Assembly (NCBI GenBank): GCA_019137255.1
Contig: WPDH01000370.1
Span: forward strand, 1-37,196
Direction of reading: 5' to 3'
DNA: 37,196 bases
Source: Corinectria fuckeliana
Taxonomy: Eukaryota > Ascomycota > Sordariomycetes > Hypocreales > Nectriaceae
In this document: in pieces, positions 1-10,545 of the stretch
How the letters are laid out: every line of letters starts with the position of its first letter
Numbering within the stretch: the first letter of the stretch is position 1
The notes under the pieces: generated by a model
What the model was told of the DNA's origin: nothing
The model's database searches: none
Seen by the model: the letters and a program-made list of their open reading frames with translations, nothing else
Program-made: the position numbers and the translations under genes

Positions 1-852
1 ACTTATATATTAAGTATAGCTTATAATAGTATTAGCTAAGATTACTACTATTCTCTAAACTAAGAGAAAAGTAGCTTTTAGAATAATTACTTTAAGTTTA
101 TATTTAGTCTTAATAATAAGATTTTTAAATTAATTATAAGTTGTTTTTATACTAAGCTTAGCCTATAGTAAGAGTAGGTTTTATAATAAAAAACTTTTCT
201 TAAGAGGAAAAAAAAGATAGTTTATAACCTTAATATTCTCTATTTTACTTAGCCTATCTATTATATATAATATAGTAATAATATAAGAGTAAAAAGAGGG
301 TAAAAAAGGTTTATAAAAAAAGTTAGTTAGGTTAAAATAGATTTTAAGAGTGTAACTAAAATATAGTAAAAGTAACTATTAAATATTTATAAAAGGTTAA
401 GCTATAAGGTTTAGTTTTTAGCCTTTTTTAGCTTAAAAAGAAAGTCTAAAAATACTTTTATACTATTTATATTTATTATATTAGTAGCTAAAAGTATACT
501 AAGTACTTAGTAGGTAAATTACTTTAGATTATATAAATTACTTAAATTAGAATTTATAAGCCTTAAGAGTAATTACTTAGCTAGGAGAGAAATTAGTTAC
601 TTATAAGCCTTTTTCTAATATTAAAAATAATACTAGATTAATACTAAAGGCTAGAATTCACTTAAAAAGTTACTACTAGGCTTATAACTATTAATATAAC
701 TATATGTATTATATAACTATACTAAGCTAAAAAAAGAGGTAAAATAGTAAGTCCCTAAGAAGATTACTATTATTACTAGATGCTTAGCATTTAAGGCAGA
801 AATATAAACAGTGCCTAATAGCAAGCCTAACTAGTAGTCTTATAATAAGATA
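1..852. repeat. AT-rich, RIP-type degraded repeat DNA
   Basis: This stretch is made almost only of A and T. I found no CpG in it by eye, and most remaining C residues precede T or C. Stop codons are dense in all frames and I could read no protein family. This is the composition left by repeat-induced point mutation in filamentous ascomycetes. It is probably an older transposable element into which, or next to which, the Tc1 element at 853 inserted. The original element type cannot be told from this sequence. Confidence 0.8.
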
Positions 853-919
853 CAGAAAGTTTAAGTCTGCTAAAGGTACTAGCTAGGCCAGCCTAGCCTA
901 AAAGGGCTGTTATTATTAT
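853..919 (+). repeat. Left terminal inverted repeat of the Tc1/mariner element (RIP-mutated)
   Basis: This repeat matches the reverse complement of 2041-2107 over 67 positions with 12 differences and no gaps. Every difference is G-to-A or C-to-T in this copy, so this arm received the mutations. The outermost ten bases and the block CCTAAAAGGGCTGTT are identical in both arms. Confidence 0.9.
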
Positions 920-966
920 ACTGCTTTTTACCTCTTTTTTCCTCCTTTATTAATATAACAGTTATA

Positions 967-2001
967 ATACCTTAAGGTAAGAAATTATTACTATAATTAT
1001 AATCCTAAATCTGTAAGCTTTAAAAGCTTAGCTGTGAGCTTACACAGATTAAAAGAGCTTATCTTAAAATCCCTCTTACTATAATTAAAACAACTATCTA
1101 TTATAAAGCCTAATAAGATAATAATAATAGCTAGCCTTAGTTAAAGCAGCCTTAAGTAATTACTAAAGAGTAATATAATTTTATTTATAATATAGTTATA
1201 TATATAAATCCTAATATTATAAATTAAGAGCTGCTAAATAAGATTAATAATATCTATAAAAAACAGGCTTTTTAGTTAATCTTATATAAGTTAGGTTAGT
1301 AGAAATAGCTTTAAAGAAAGCAGCTCTTTTTAACCTCTTAGTATACTAATCTTTAGCTGTAGTAAGCAAGATATTATAAACATATTAATTAGAAGCGTGT
1401 AAAATAGAGTGATAAGTGTATAGTTATATAAGGTTAAAAGGCCCGGCCTAAATAGACCTTTTTAAGACCTTGTGAGCAGCTTAAAGCAAGAGATATTAAG
1501 CAGGTTAAGAGGTAAGAGAGGGTTAAGTAGATGTTTTAGGCTGCCTTTAGTAATAGTAATTCTTTACTTAACTGTATAAGGCTTATAGTGTTAGATAGTA
1601 GTGTTAACAGCTAGCATATTATTAATCTGTATAGTACTATTTTACCTGACTTTCTTACTCCTAATAATATTTTTATATATAATAATACTACTATATATAC
1701 AGCTTATATTATTAGGTATCTTATATAGCAGCTAAGAGTTATAGTTATAATCTAGCTATCTTATTTACTAGATCTTAATCTAATTAAGAACTTATAAGTG
1801 TTAATAAAAGCTGAGATCTATTATCTTTATCTAAAGCTTAAGACTATACCTAATACAGAAGAGACTTTAGCCTAGCTTATAATAGCAGTAAAAAAAGCTT
1901 AGTATACAATTAATAAAGCAGTCCTAAAGAACCTAGTAGATATAATACCTTATAGAGTAGCTATAGTTATAAAAGCTGAGGGTTAGTATATAAAATACTA
2001 A
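967..2001 (+). pseudogene. Tc1/mariner transposase, stop-ridden by RIP but full length
   Basis: One frame can be followed from an ATA (probably a mutated ATG) at 967 to TAA at 1999-2001, about 344 codons, the usual size for fungal Tc1/mariner transposases, with no frameshift. Near the end the frame reads NNTTIYTA where the family has the second catalytic Asp (D-N-A-x-I-H-T-A), then LSYLLDLNLIKNL where it has W-P-x-Y-S-P-D-L-N-P-I-E-N-L-W. Counting codons gives 34 residues between the second Asp position (now Asn) and the Glu position (now Lys), hence DD34E. In-frame TAG and TAA codons sit where Trp, Gln or Arg codons are expected, consistent with C-to-T and G-to-A change. No protein can be made. 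Confidence 0.85.
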
Positions 2002-2040
2002 GAAATGTTAATATTAATAACTTAAGTCACTTAAAGCAGC

Positions 2041-2107
2041 ATGATAACAACAGCCCTTTTAGGCTAGGCCGGCCCGGCCGGTACCTCCGGCGGACTCAAA
2101 CTTTCTG
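2041..2107 (-). repeat. Right terminal inverted repeat of the Tc1/mariner element (nearly unmutated)
   Basis: This is the GC-rich arm of the repeat pair. It keeps CpG-rich sequence that is converted to TpA-rich sequence in the left arm. The strong AT bias stops around 2045, inside this repeat, so the change from RIP-mutated to normal DNA falls within the element and not at its edge. Confidence 0.88.
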
Positions 2108-2373
2108 CACCCCACTGTACCACCAACAGATAGTCTAAGATGCTAAGTACCCATCGAGACGGGAGTGGGGCAAAGCTTGTTCGCGCTCCAGAAACCGGGT
2201 GATTTGTTTTCCCGAACACGCTGAAAATTTGCTACTACTCCAAGAAGCAACACCTCGTCCATTGACCGACCGAACATCCTGACTCGACGCCGAGCTCAGC
2301 CACGCCAACCTCGCTCAATTGGCCCTGTGTTGCATCTAATGCAGCACGAGGTTCGACCGGAGCTGCCATAACC

Positions 2374-3513
2374 ATGCCCCCCCGAGTACGCGCCCCGTCG
2401 GTGCCGTTGGCTTGCCTCGATGCCGTCAGTTCGCTCCCCAAGACGGTCCCATTTGCCCGAACCTTCTCAACGACGCCATGCCGCGAGAAGATGAGCAAGA
2501 GCCGGCAGCGCATGTACGAGTGGCTCAAATCCCACTCCGGATCCAGCCTAGCTGAGGCTCCTATGTCGCCCAATTACCTGGGTCCGTTCCAGGATCAGCC
2601 ATTTCCGCTCAACCCGTTATTCCGCAGCCAGCCTGTCCTGGATCAGACGACAAAGGAGCTCATATGGGAGAAGGTGACTCTACGCGGAGAGGCGTTGAAG
2701 GCTGTCTCGGCTGAGATGGGCGTTGACGTGAGGAGAGTGGCGGCCGTCGTGCGGTTAAAGGAGGTCGAGAAGCAGTGGGTGCAGGATGTGAGTACCATTC
2801 CCCGTCGCATCTCGATGTTCATTCCTTTGCTATGATGAGACTATACAAAATTTCGATTAGTCTTGAAGACATACCTAGTGGTTAGAAACTGTTACATATC
2901 TGAGCGCAACGCATATTTATCACTCTGCACATTGTTTTCGGAGTAGGACAGGCGCTGACAAACTCAACAGGGCAAGAAACTAGCCACTCCCTACGCCAAG
3001 GCCGTCATGAAAATGCTACCCAAGACGTTCTTCCGGGAGGGCGAGGAGAATGAGCCTCACGAACCCATCAACGAGGTGCACGTGCACAACCTTACGATGC
3101 AGCAACTGTTCGTCCCAACATCAGAATCCCGACACTTTACTCGAGAGGATGCCGCCAGCGCATTCCACGATAAGGTGCTATCTGCGGACGTGCGATCACC
3201 GCAGCCAGAGCTCATCAAGATGGAGCGAGAGATTCTCAAGGGAAAGTCTCGTCAAGAGAGTCTAGAAAGCTTCAAGGAAGCTACTCAGAAGGAGGAAGAT
3301 GCCGTTGCAAAGAAGATCCTAAAGCAGCGAGATCTAGATGAGAAGCTGACCAAGAGGGTGCGTCAGGATCGGTACGAGTTCCGATTCAAGGAGATCAACG
3401 TGGACAAAGTTGGCCGGGACGGACGGTCAAGGAAGGGCACTGGCTGGCGATATGGCGCACCGTTTGAGGATCGCAAGCGTGGCTTGGTCAAGATTCCCAC
3501 TTCGGTCCCTTGA
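2374..3513 (+). CDS. RSM24: Mitochondrial small-subunit ribosomal protein mS35 (Rsm24/Bot1 family)
   Basis: Structural protein of the mitochondrial 37S ribosomal subunit; the fission yeast relative is Bot1. Two exons, 2374-2787 and 2971-3513, joined in phase 0 across a 183-bp intron (donor GTGAGT, branch GCTGAC at 2953, acceptor CAACAG) give 318 residues, close to yeast Rsm24. The N-terminus is basic and contains FARTFSTTP, typical of a mitochondrial presequence. The conserved core TLRGEALKAVSAEMGVDVRR followed by VAAVVRLKEVEKQW runs to the splice junction, and exon 2 continues GKKLATPYAKAVMKMLPKT. The C-terminal half is charged and helical. The start is the first Met of the frame. The Tc1 element ends 266 bp upstream, leaving a short promoter. 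The gene converges on the phosphatase gene, with 182 bp between stop codons. Confidence 0.9.
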
Positions 3514-3695
3514 AATGTATTATTATGTATGTCATGTCTCCCACAGCGAGATTGGGGTCAGGGAAAGACGGGACGCTTCACCCAACCAGCCGCGCAACTG
3601 TACAATAACAAATACCCAAGACTTGTGTCTAAGTAAAAGATGTATAATCCCAATGTGGACTCACTCAATGTGCCCATCTACTGTGCTGTGCCAAA

Positions 3696-4585
3696 CTAGG
3701 TATCGGTTTTGACCACAATCAAGTTCTTGCGAAGCTGCTCAATAGCATCTTGTGCCACTCCGCACTTTGTTATGACGTACTGCTCCACGGAACCGTGGTC
3801 GAGGCGCAGTGCTTCGAGAGCCGCAAGCATGTTCTCGGGTCTGGGGCAAAAAAGAACTACGAGTTAGCTAGTGTATGCGAGAGGGAATTGAGTACAGCGA
3901 CGACACACCTAGCTCCAAGCAGACGTTCCGCGCCTTCGGGGTCGTGCTCGAAGGCTGGGTTCTTCATCAAGTGGGCCTTGATCTCGTCTTTCCGCTCAGC
4001 TAGTCCCACCTCGGTGAGGCTATACTCGTGGGCGATGGTCTCGTCGTCTACGCCACACAGAGACAAGATGATAGCGCAGACGACGCCCGTACGGTCCTTG
4101 CCTGCGGTGCAGTGGACGAGGAGCGGCTTAGCATCCGGCTCGGCGAGGTGCAACAAAATGGTTTTCACAGGTCCCGTCCCGGCCTCCCAGATGGATCGGT
4201 ACGTCTCGACGAAGCCGCGGGTGCCCTCATTCGAATATTGGGCGAAGCGCAGAGCGATGGCCTCGGGCCCGTAGTCCTCTTCGAGGAAGACGGGAGCGAA
4301 GACGCGGGTGCAGCCGGCCCACTCGCGGACGCCGTCCGAGTGGCGCTGGATCTCGACGAGGGACCGCAGGTCGTAGACGCGGTCGATGCGCAGGCGCTGC
4401 AGGGTGGCGACGCCGGAGTCAGTGAGGCGTGAGGGTTCGGCGGCGCGGAAGACGAGGCCCGTGGCGATGGCGTGGCCGGGCCGGGTGGCGATCGGAGTGC
4501 CGCCGATGTCGCGGAAGTTGGGGAGGCCGGCGACGGGGATGAAGGGGGGGGCGAGGTCCGTCATTGCTTCCAGGTTTCGGAGCAC
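3696..4585 (-). CDS. Tyrosine/serine phosphatase, Y_phosphatase3 (MptpB-like) family
   Basis: Predicted cytosolic phosphatase using a cysteinyl-phosphate intermediate. Exon 1 (4585-3909) and exon 2 (3840-3696) join in phase 2 across a 68-bp intron (donor GTGTGT, acceptor CCCCAG), giving 273 residues. The P-loop VHCTAGKDRTG places the catalytic Cys at 159 and the Arg at 165 (C-x5-R). Upstream, LPNFRDIGG (residues 21-29) and YDLRSLVEI (71-79) are family landmarks. Exon 2 encodes the conserved tail ENMLAALEAL ... SVEQYVITKCG ... IEQLRKNL. Without the splice the frame would end in a non-conserved tail, which supports the intron. Translation could also begin at Met8 (4564). The substrate, protein or phosphoinositide, cannot be told. 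The gene diverges from the MARVEL-like gene across 2.2 kb. Confidence 0.9.
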
Positions 4586-6330
4586 GGCAGGACAGGAGGA
4601 CAGATCTGCTAGAGGTGTGCAGCTAATTATGCTCTTAGTTTCTTGGGCTATTCGTGTTTGGTGGTGTAGTTTGGTGTGTTGTTGTGGCGGTAGTGCGCGA
4701 GTACCTCCTGCTTTTCTCGCTTCTGATCTGACCGTTTCATTTTTCGGAGTTTCGGGGGTGCACTGGAATCCGTTGGTAGAGTGGGGGATGTCGTCCTCCG
4801 TACCTCGGCATGAAAAGCGGCGGTGAAGACAAGCAAGTCCGGGGGTTGAGAACTACCGAGCCAATATTTGCGCTGGGGACTGGGAAATGGTGCATTGAAA
4901 GCAGGATGTGAGTGAGAAAACTGGTCCGGTTCTCGGGCGTTTCGCTTGTATCGTGCAACGGCCGACTAATACCATTGTCGGTCGGATTCGCATTGCGCGA
5001 CGGAAGTAATGCCAACAAGCGTCTATAAGTCTAAAAAGGCAAGCAAAATAAGTCTATCATATCAGTCCTGTTACATGATCCGCCCAAAATCCAATCCTCC
5101 CATCGTACTTGTCAGTCGTATTGTAGAAACAGTTGTACAAAGCTTAGCGAGCCAGGTTTACTGGCACAGTGCGTGGACACCGTAAGCAATCTATCTATCT
5201 GGAGTATCCGCAGTTGTCACAGCGGTACGACTGACACGTGGGGCAAGAACTGTTTAGCGAGATGGAAAACCATCCTTCGTTGCAACGGCACTGATCAAGA
5301 GTTAGTAAAGAAAGACATAAACCAGTCGTTTAGGGAAACTTGCGCATTGCCATAGGCGGGGGGCCTGGGTGTTCATGAGCTCCAACTGGCGTTGGGCAAT
5401 ATGGTTGCTGTGACTGTGCGTGTCCGTGTTAGTGGCTGTTCATGAGAGCAGATGGTATAAACTGAGACTAACTGGTTTACGCCGGTCATTGTGCGAGGAT
5501 GGGTCGAGAAACGGGGTTGAGATGGATCCGAGAGACGAGCTTGAGGGATGAGCGTGAGAGAGGATGTATCAGAACTACGAGGATAATTTCCAAGATGCGT
5601 CGAATATTTATATTGTCATTGTGTCTGATGGCCAAGGCTTCCTCACCAGCAACAGCAACAGCAACAGCTACAATTCGCCTTGGTGATATCACGGGCAGTG
5701 CTCGTCGGCGTGCGCAGTTGGATCCGCCTAGAAGGCAATCGCAGCGTATCTTAGGCGGCCAAACATGATGACTTGTGACACTAGGTCTTCCCGCTAAGTC
5801 TGGCATCCATTTGGGGCGTGGGCTCGAAGACAACCGTGAATCCTAATTTTCAAGGCGAAGTCGCCAGCGGGGCAAAGCGGGAACGCAATCACGAGTTTTG
5901 CTTAGGAATTGTCGACTCTCGTAAGGCTTTTTCTCCCGTTCTCCCTCACTGGTCACAGCCCCTGGAACGAAGCTGTTTGAAAGGTGACTCGGTGAGAGAA
6001 AAATGCTGCCTGGAGTTGGTGAGACAGATGGAGTGCTACGGGATAAGGCAATGAGGCTCGCACGGGCTCAGCAGGAACAACAGCTGGCAGTTGGTTGAGC
6101 AGCAGTCAAGCTCTCTCAAGACTCGGGTCGTCTTTTTGACAGTGGGTCTGTCCTCATGAGCCACCATCAAGCCCCCAACTAACAGCAGTAGCTTGAGCCG
6201 CCTCGACGATGCCTTTTCTTCCAATTCACCTTGCTGAGCTGAAGGCTCTTTGAGCCAATGAAAGATAGGCGCACAGCTGCAACATGGAGCGCGGTTCATG
6301 TGAGCTAGGCGAAGCTTGTGATAAACTATA

Positions 6331-6355
6331 GCCAATCACGCTCTGATATTTAATG
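6331..6355 (+). promoter_or_regulatory. CCAAT box and TATA-like element upstream of the MARVEL-like gene
   Basis: GCCAATCACG at 6331 is followed about 10 bp later by GATATTTAATG. The pair lies about 460 bp upstream of the start codon, reasonable given the proposed leader intron at 6554-6682. CCAAT boxes are bound by the HAP complex in fungi. Assignment is by motif and position only. Confidence 0.35.
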
Positions 6356-6553
6356 CAGTGGATCCTCACTGGCCAAGCGAAAATCAGGGATCACCACCAC
6401 TTTGAGAAACGACGTCATCAACTTTCCCTTAGGAACTCACTAATACTTAATCAAGACAATTTCAAGTGTCGCATTCGCCCTCAGAATCTACAACAATCAC
6501 AACCACAAGTCTGTCGGTGAGAAGGACGGTCAACTCGCAGTGAGCTGCGCAAG

Positions 6554-6682
6554 GTAAGCGGATTTCTCCTTCACAGCCCCATCTTCCCATTATCCTCCCT
6601 CAACCTTGTCTACAAAGCCTGTGCGAACAACTTCAAGAACCTATCCCCATCGAGCCCGCCTGCTAACCTGCATCTTCGTCAG
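6554..6682 (+). other. Possible 5'-leader intron of the MARVEL-like gene
   Basis: The donor GTAAGC at 6554, branch site GCTAAC at 6662 and acceptor CGTCAG ending at 6682 make a well-formed 129-bp intron wholly within the untranslated leader. Spacing from branch to acceptor is normal for filamentous ascomycetes. No transcript evidence is available. Confidence 0.45.
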
Positions 6683-6809
6683 AGTCTCCAACATAGCAGC
6701 GTAACCACACCACCAGTAGCGATCGCAACCCGACCCCCCCTTCTTCACTCGACGTCGCCTCCTCTTCTCCTGGCAGACTCTCCCACTGTCGAGGCGAACT
6801 TCCGCACCC

Positions 6810-7454
6810 ATGGGAATATTAGGTCTGGCTGTCAGCTACGTGCTGTTCTCGGTCCTGCATCTGTTCTGCTTCGCCCTCGCCCTCGCGACATGTGGGCTCT
6901 ACGGCACAGACTTGCATAAAGCCAACCAAGAAGACAAGTACAGCGATGGGAAATGGGTTAGTACTCGGTGCAATTTGGTATGGAAATGTGTATTGCATCT
7001 GCTAACAACAGATTGTACGCTGTAGGTTTACGCTGTGGTTGTGGGTTCCCTGTCTGCGGTCACTTGTGTCCTATACTTTATCCCCCTCGTCCTACGTATC
7101 GCCGGGATCTTCGCTGCAGCCTGGGACTTGATTCTATTCATTCTATGGATCGCCCTCTTTGGCGTCTTTGGCAAGGTATGTAGCGTTGTGTGCTTCAACA
7201 CTAGTCATCGCTCCACGCTTGCGGCATGCCGGCACCCAACGGACGAATGGACTGCCAACCTGACTGACATGTGCCCATAGATGTATATCCATGAGGATGC
7301 AGAAGGCGACGGCAACATCATGCGCATGAAGAACGCCGTGTGGGTCGACCTCACCAGCGCTCTTTTGTGGCTGATCGCCGCCCTTGCATCGTTTGGCTAC
7401 TGGTGGAGGCACCGTGACACGAGATCGCGCTTCACTGGCCGCGCGCACGTTTAG
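6810..7454 (+). CDS. MARVEL-like four-transmembrane protein
   Basis: Small integral membrane protein. Exons 6810-6956, 7026-7175 and 7281-7454, all in phase 0, are separated by introns of 69 bp (GTTAGT to TGTAG) and 105 bp (GTATGT to CATAG) and give 156 residues. Four hydrophobic segments are visible: about residues 3-32, 50-71, 74-97 and 118-140. The loop after the first contains DLHKANQEDKYSDGKW, and a loop before the last contains MYIHEDAEGDGNIMRMKNAV. The C-terminus is short and basic (RHRDTRSRFTGRAHV). This is the topology and size of fungal MARVEL-domain proteins, which sit in the plasma membrane or in trafficking vesicles; the precise role is unknown. The ATG opens directly into the first membrane segment, supporting this start. 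Confidence 0.88.
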
Positions 7455-8734
7455 AGGACGAGCCCGGGGTCTCTGCAACATGGCAAGGACAGCTGTGAAG
7501 GTGGATACGAAAGAACGAAACGACTTGATGGAGAGAAACACTGGCCAAGCCTAGCGGGTTGGCAGCGTACATACAGCTCATGAAGTACGACATGAAGCGG
7601 AGATGCGATGACCTATTCATGGGACGAGGCCTGGAAGGCGATATCGAAGTCTGCTAGTCGGGCTATCTTATTTAGACTGCTTTCCTTTTGAGGGTTTGAA
7701 TTTGCTTAACCCCATCGATGGATCCTAATATTCTCTCCCTTCCTGGGCGCAGAAGAACGAGCTCATAACTGGCCGACCAGACTAACACATAATACAACCT
7801 CATTTAGTCGCTTGCTCTGGTTCTTTGCAAGTATCTAGCACAATGCCGCGTAACCTAGTGGAGAGATGATCTCTTGTGTGACTGTGGCTGTAGCAATAGG
7901 GAGTCTACAAATGGCAAATGAGGGGGTTGTAGATCTTGATTGCCCGCGCAGCTAACTCTTTGTGAGTGGTTGCAGGTTGGGCTGCTGGTAAGCTGCACTG
8001 GCAAGGTGTCATCGCGTCAGTGTTAAGCCAAAAGCTATTGAAGCGAAGACTTCATGCGACCAAGGGTTCGTCACGGACCCGTCACCCAGGTCGACATGGC
8101 TCCCCTCGGATGGCGAAGTGGCGAAATGTGCCAGGAGAAGAGAGATGCACATCGACGTCGGTATCGGACCACTTCCTGTCCCAAGCGGGGTTCAGTTCGA
8201 AATGCGCCGGGCCAGAAGAGGCACGAATCCACGATGATCAGCGGCGGGAATGTGACGGAAAGGGGATCGGAGGGTTAGAGGGCAAAACGGTTTCTGGTCG
8301 GTCAATCAATTTAGTGTATCTATTGGGTAGATACTAGGTACTTCGTAGGTAGACCTACGTGCCTGGAAATGAGTGTGGTTGTGTGGACAAGGTGGGAACT
8401 AAGCGTGAAACCCAGGGTCCATCCCTTTTCTCAGCCAGCGAACGAAACCATGACGATGCCGACGTGCTAAGCGGTGATCTAACACCAGAAACTGCAGAAA
8501 GTGTGTCCCAGGTCCCAGGAAGCCAATTACAGAGAAGCCAGAAAGGGACGACATGGGCCTCTCCGACGTCATCGTCATGCCGCCGAACCCACCAAACCCA
8601 CCAGGCCCACATGGACCCAACTTCCGTAACCCATTACGGATTTCTACTTCGACGCCCGCCCACATTCGTTCCAAACAAAGATACGAACCCCAAACAGGAA
8701 CCTGAAGGCCAAAGGCTCGGGCAACAGTGTCTAA

Positions 8735-8784
8735 TCCATCCCATCCCATCCCATCCCATCACTTCACTTCACTTCACTTCATTT
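8735..8784. repeat. Two adjacent pentanucleotide repeats
   Basis: About five CATCC units are followed directly by about four and a half ACTTC units. Each is a clean microsatellite, and they abut without spacer. No coding frame depends on them. Confidence 0.85.
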
Positions 8785-9187
8785 AGATAGGCCTTTGCGG
8801 ATCCGCTCTGCGGGGCGTGCGGGGCGGTAAGCTGTACACATACCTAGATAGTAGGGCCAGACGGAGAATTGGAAATGTAATCACGACTCCTACGAGGAAC
8901 TGGGTAGGCTGCTTTCAAAGGGTCGATCACCGATAGACCCTCTCATTTCTCCGTGGGCAACTGGTTCAGAAAAAGTTTGCGAGATAATTATCGCAAAAAA
9001 GGGTTCTGGCATTTCAGACAGTTTTTTTACATATAGCGATTATGGCACTCTCAGTCAGAGACCAGGTAGTCGCGCACAGCAACGATCCTCACCTTCATCT
9101 GTGCCGCCTAAGGCCTAGGATAGAATCAGGGAGAGGACAGCGCGACGAGGAGGCGAGAAGGATGATCTTGCTACCCACGCGCCGATC

Positions 9188-9210
9188 AAAAAAAAAAAAA
9201 AAAAAAAAAA
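9188..9210 (+). repeat. A23 homopolymer
   Basis: A run of 23 A residues in otherwise mixed sequence. No retroposon body with target duplications was seen next to it. Run length in an assembly is often imprecise. Confidence 0.8.
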
Positions 9211-9763
9211 GGACACCAAAAGGCAGGCCCCGCACACAAGGAGGAACTCAAGCAAAAGACTATGGATAGATGGATTTATTCAATGCGAAAGCGGCCACAT
9301 CGTGTTGTTGAATTGAACGGAAAAATGACTCCTTGATAGCCAGCTACTAAGCTAGCTGTCTTAGATGACTAAGAATCTACGTGTAAATTTACGACGCAAG
9401 TTGGGTTATAGGCCAGTCCTGCGTTTTGGTATGCCAAAAAAAATAAAAAATCGGCGCGTGCTACCCTACCCATTGCGGTCAGTTGACGGAAAAGCACATG
9501 GTGGTGCTTTTCTTTGCCCCGAGCAAATTACGTGTGTCTTGGGCTTGGTTTGCCATAGACGGGAGCTCGTCCTTCTTTCGGCAGCGTCATTTTCCCGTGA
9601 CGAGAGCGGGGGCGGGAGAAACAAGTTCAGCTAAGGGGCGGCTGGAGAGAAGCGGGAGTCCCGGAACGACAAGCGCTTTATATCCGTACCATATGTTATT
9701 ACCCACGGCGGCCTGTGAGCGATGAAGTCAAGTGGCAGACGGCTTCTGACTTTCTCGAGAAAT

Positions 9764-9795
9764 CAACAAACAAACAAACAGATAAATAAATAAAC
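9764..9795 (+). repeat. CAAA/TAAA tetranucleotide repeat
   Basis: About four CAAA units pass into about three TAAA units. It is a simple repeat in intergenic DNA. Confidence 0.8.
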
Positions 9796-10002
9796 TTAGA
9801 CTTCATACAACAAAGCAAACAGAACTAACCCGGGGACTAAAGTATGCCTCACATTGCATCATTATTTTGGCGTCGTGCATCCCAGATGAAGGCTGTCTGT
9901 CGTACGCCCCACCAATAAAGCGCCAAGCATGGATGGGAAATAAGTCCCCCAACGAAAATGGCCACTACTTGCTTGCTAGTGTGCTAGTGTATTTACAGCA
10001 AG

Positions 10003-10020
10003 GTACGGAGTACTCCGTAC
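10003..10020. repeat. Perfect 18-bp palindrome GTACGGAGTACTCCGTAC
   Basis: The sequence equals its own reverse complement over 18 bases. It is followed by more GTAC/TATAC-rich short words up to about 10056. Half-sites TACTCCGTA recur at 16075-16083 and 16109-16118 in another intergenic region. From memory, this word is common between genes of Pezizomycotina; its role is unknown. Confidence 0.85.
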
Positions 10021-10483
10021 GTACATAGTATACGAAGTACGTATACGTAGTATGTAGGGCGCCCGTAGCCTTCCGATCATCGATCAAGTCACGGCGCTTT
10101 TATTGCAAGGACAAGGGCCAGGCCAGGCCGGGGTGGGGGGCTGGCTGGAGAGCTAATGACAACAATTCAGCCCTTTGGCGGGTTGGCGGGTTGGGCTCGC
10201 TTCGTCGGGGCCGTAAACCCCACTAGACTCCAAGGACCGGAGGATTTTTGAGGGCGTGGCGAGTGGTAATGAGTGTGTCAGAGAGTGACTGAGAATGATG
10301 ATGAGTGAGAAGAGGCGGGCGCAAGTTGGACTACTAAGGTAGGTTGTTCCCAAAAAAAGAGGGCTTCTGTGTTCGGGTCGGATCATCTCTGGCTGATTGA
10401 TACGTCCCCTCCTTGCAACCCTCCTGAGCGACGTGAGCCTCGCCCTTTAACTCACACTCACACTACGCAACATCTTGGTTTCT

Positions 10484-10545
10484 ACATCCTTCTTCTTTCC
10501 TTTCCTTTTCCTCCCTTTTCCTCCCTGGAATATCTATCCTATCTC
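10484..10545 (+). promoter_or_regulatory. Pyrimidine-rich leader/promoter tract
   Basis: A nearly unbroken C/T stretch (CATCCTTCTTCTTTCC and onward) lies about 400 bp upstream of the start at 10919. CT-rich tracts near transcription starts are common in filamentous ascomycete genes. Position and composition are the only evidence. Confidence 0.4.

Larger units (their letters stand above)
853..2107 (+). mobile_element. RIP-inactivated Tc1/mariner DNA transposon
   Basis: The element is bounded by 67-bp terminal inverted repeats that align without gaps (853-919 against 2107-2041), each starting CAGAAAGTTT. Between them lies one reading frame of transposase size with DD34E signatures. The left end is preceded by TA, the usual Tc1/mariner target; the right end is followed by CA, so the target duplication is only half intact. 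The interior is strongly AT-biased and full of stops, but the last 60 bp or so (2050-2107) keep normal GC. Total length is about 1.25 kb, normal for the superfamily. It cannot make its own transposase; with one TIR nearly intact it might at most be recognised in trans, which is speculation. Confidence 0.88.
4586..6809. other. Intergenic region between divergent genes
   Basis: No convincing coding exon was found. The open frames here are short, low in complexity and lack family motifs. A short CAGCAA/CAACAG run lies at about 5648-5672. Near the downstream gene there is a CCAAT box (GCCAATCACG, 6331) followed by an AT-rich GATATTTAATG (6345-6355), plausible promoter elements of the MARVEL-like gene. 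The segment probably holds the two divergent promoters and leaders; a non-coding RNA cannot be excluded. Confidence 0.5.

Noticed and set aside
4028..4432. Open frame of 134 codons on plus opposite the phosphatase
   Set aside because: It is the antisense shadow of the GC-rich phosphatase exon, whose own frame carries the catalytic motif.
5486..5833. Open frame of 115 codons on minus in the intergenic region
   Set aside because: Low complexity (AVAVAVAG from a CAG-type repeat), no family motif, no intron-exon pattern, and a comparable open frame overlaps it on plus.
7966..8337. Open frame of 123 codons between the MARVEL-like gene and the next gene
   Set aside because: No recognised motif; a second plus-strand frame overlaps it equally well, and codon content does not look selected.
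9188..9210. A23 run as the tail of a retroposon
   Set aside because: No body of a SINE or processed transcript and no flanking target duplications could be seen.
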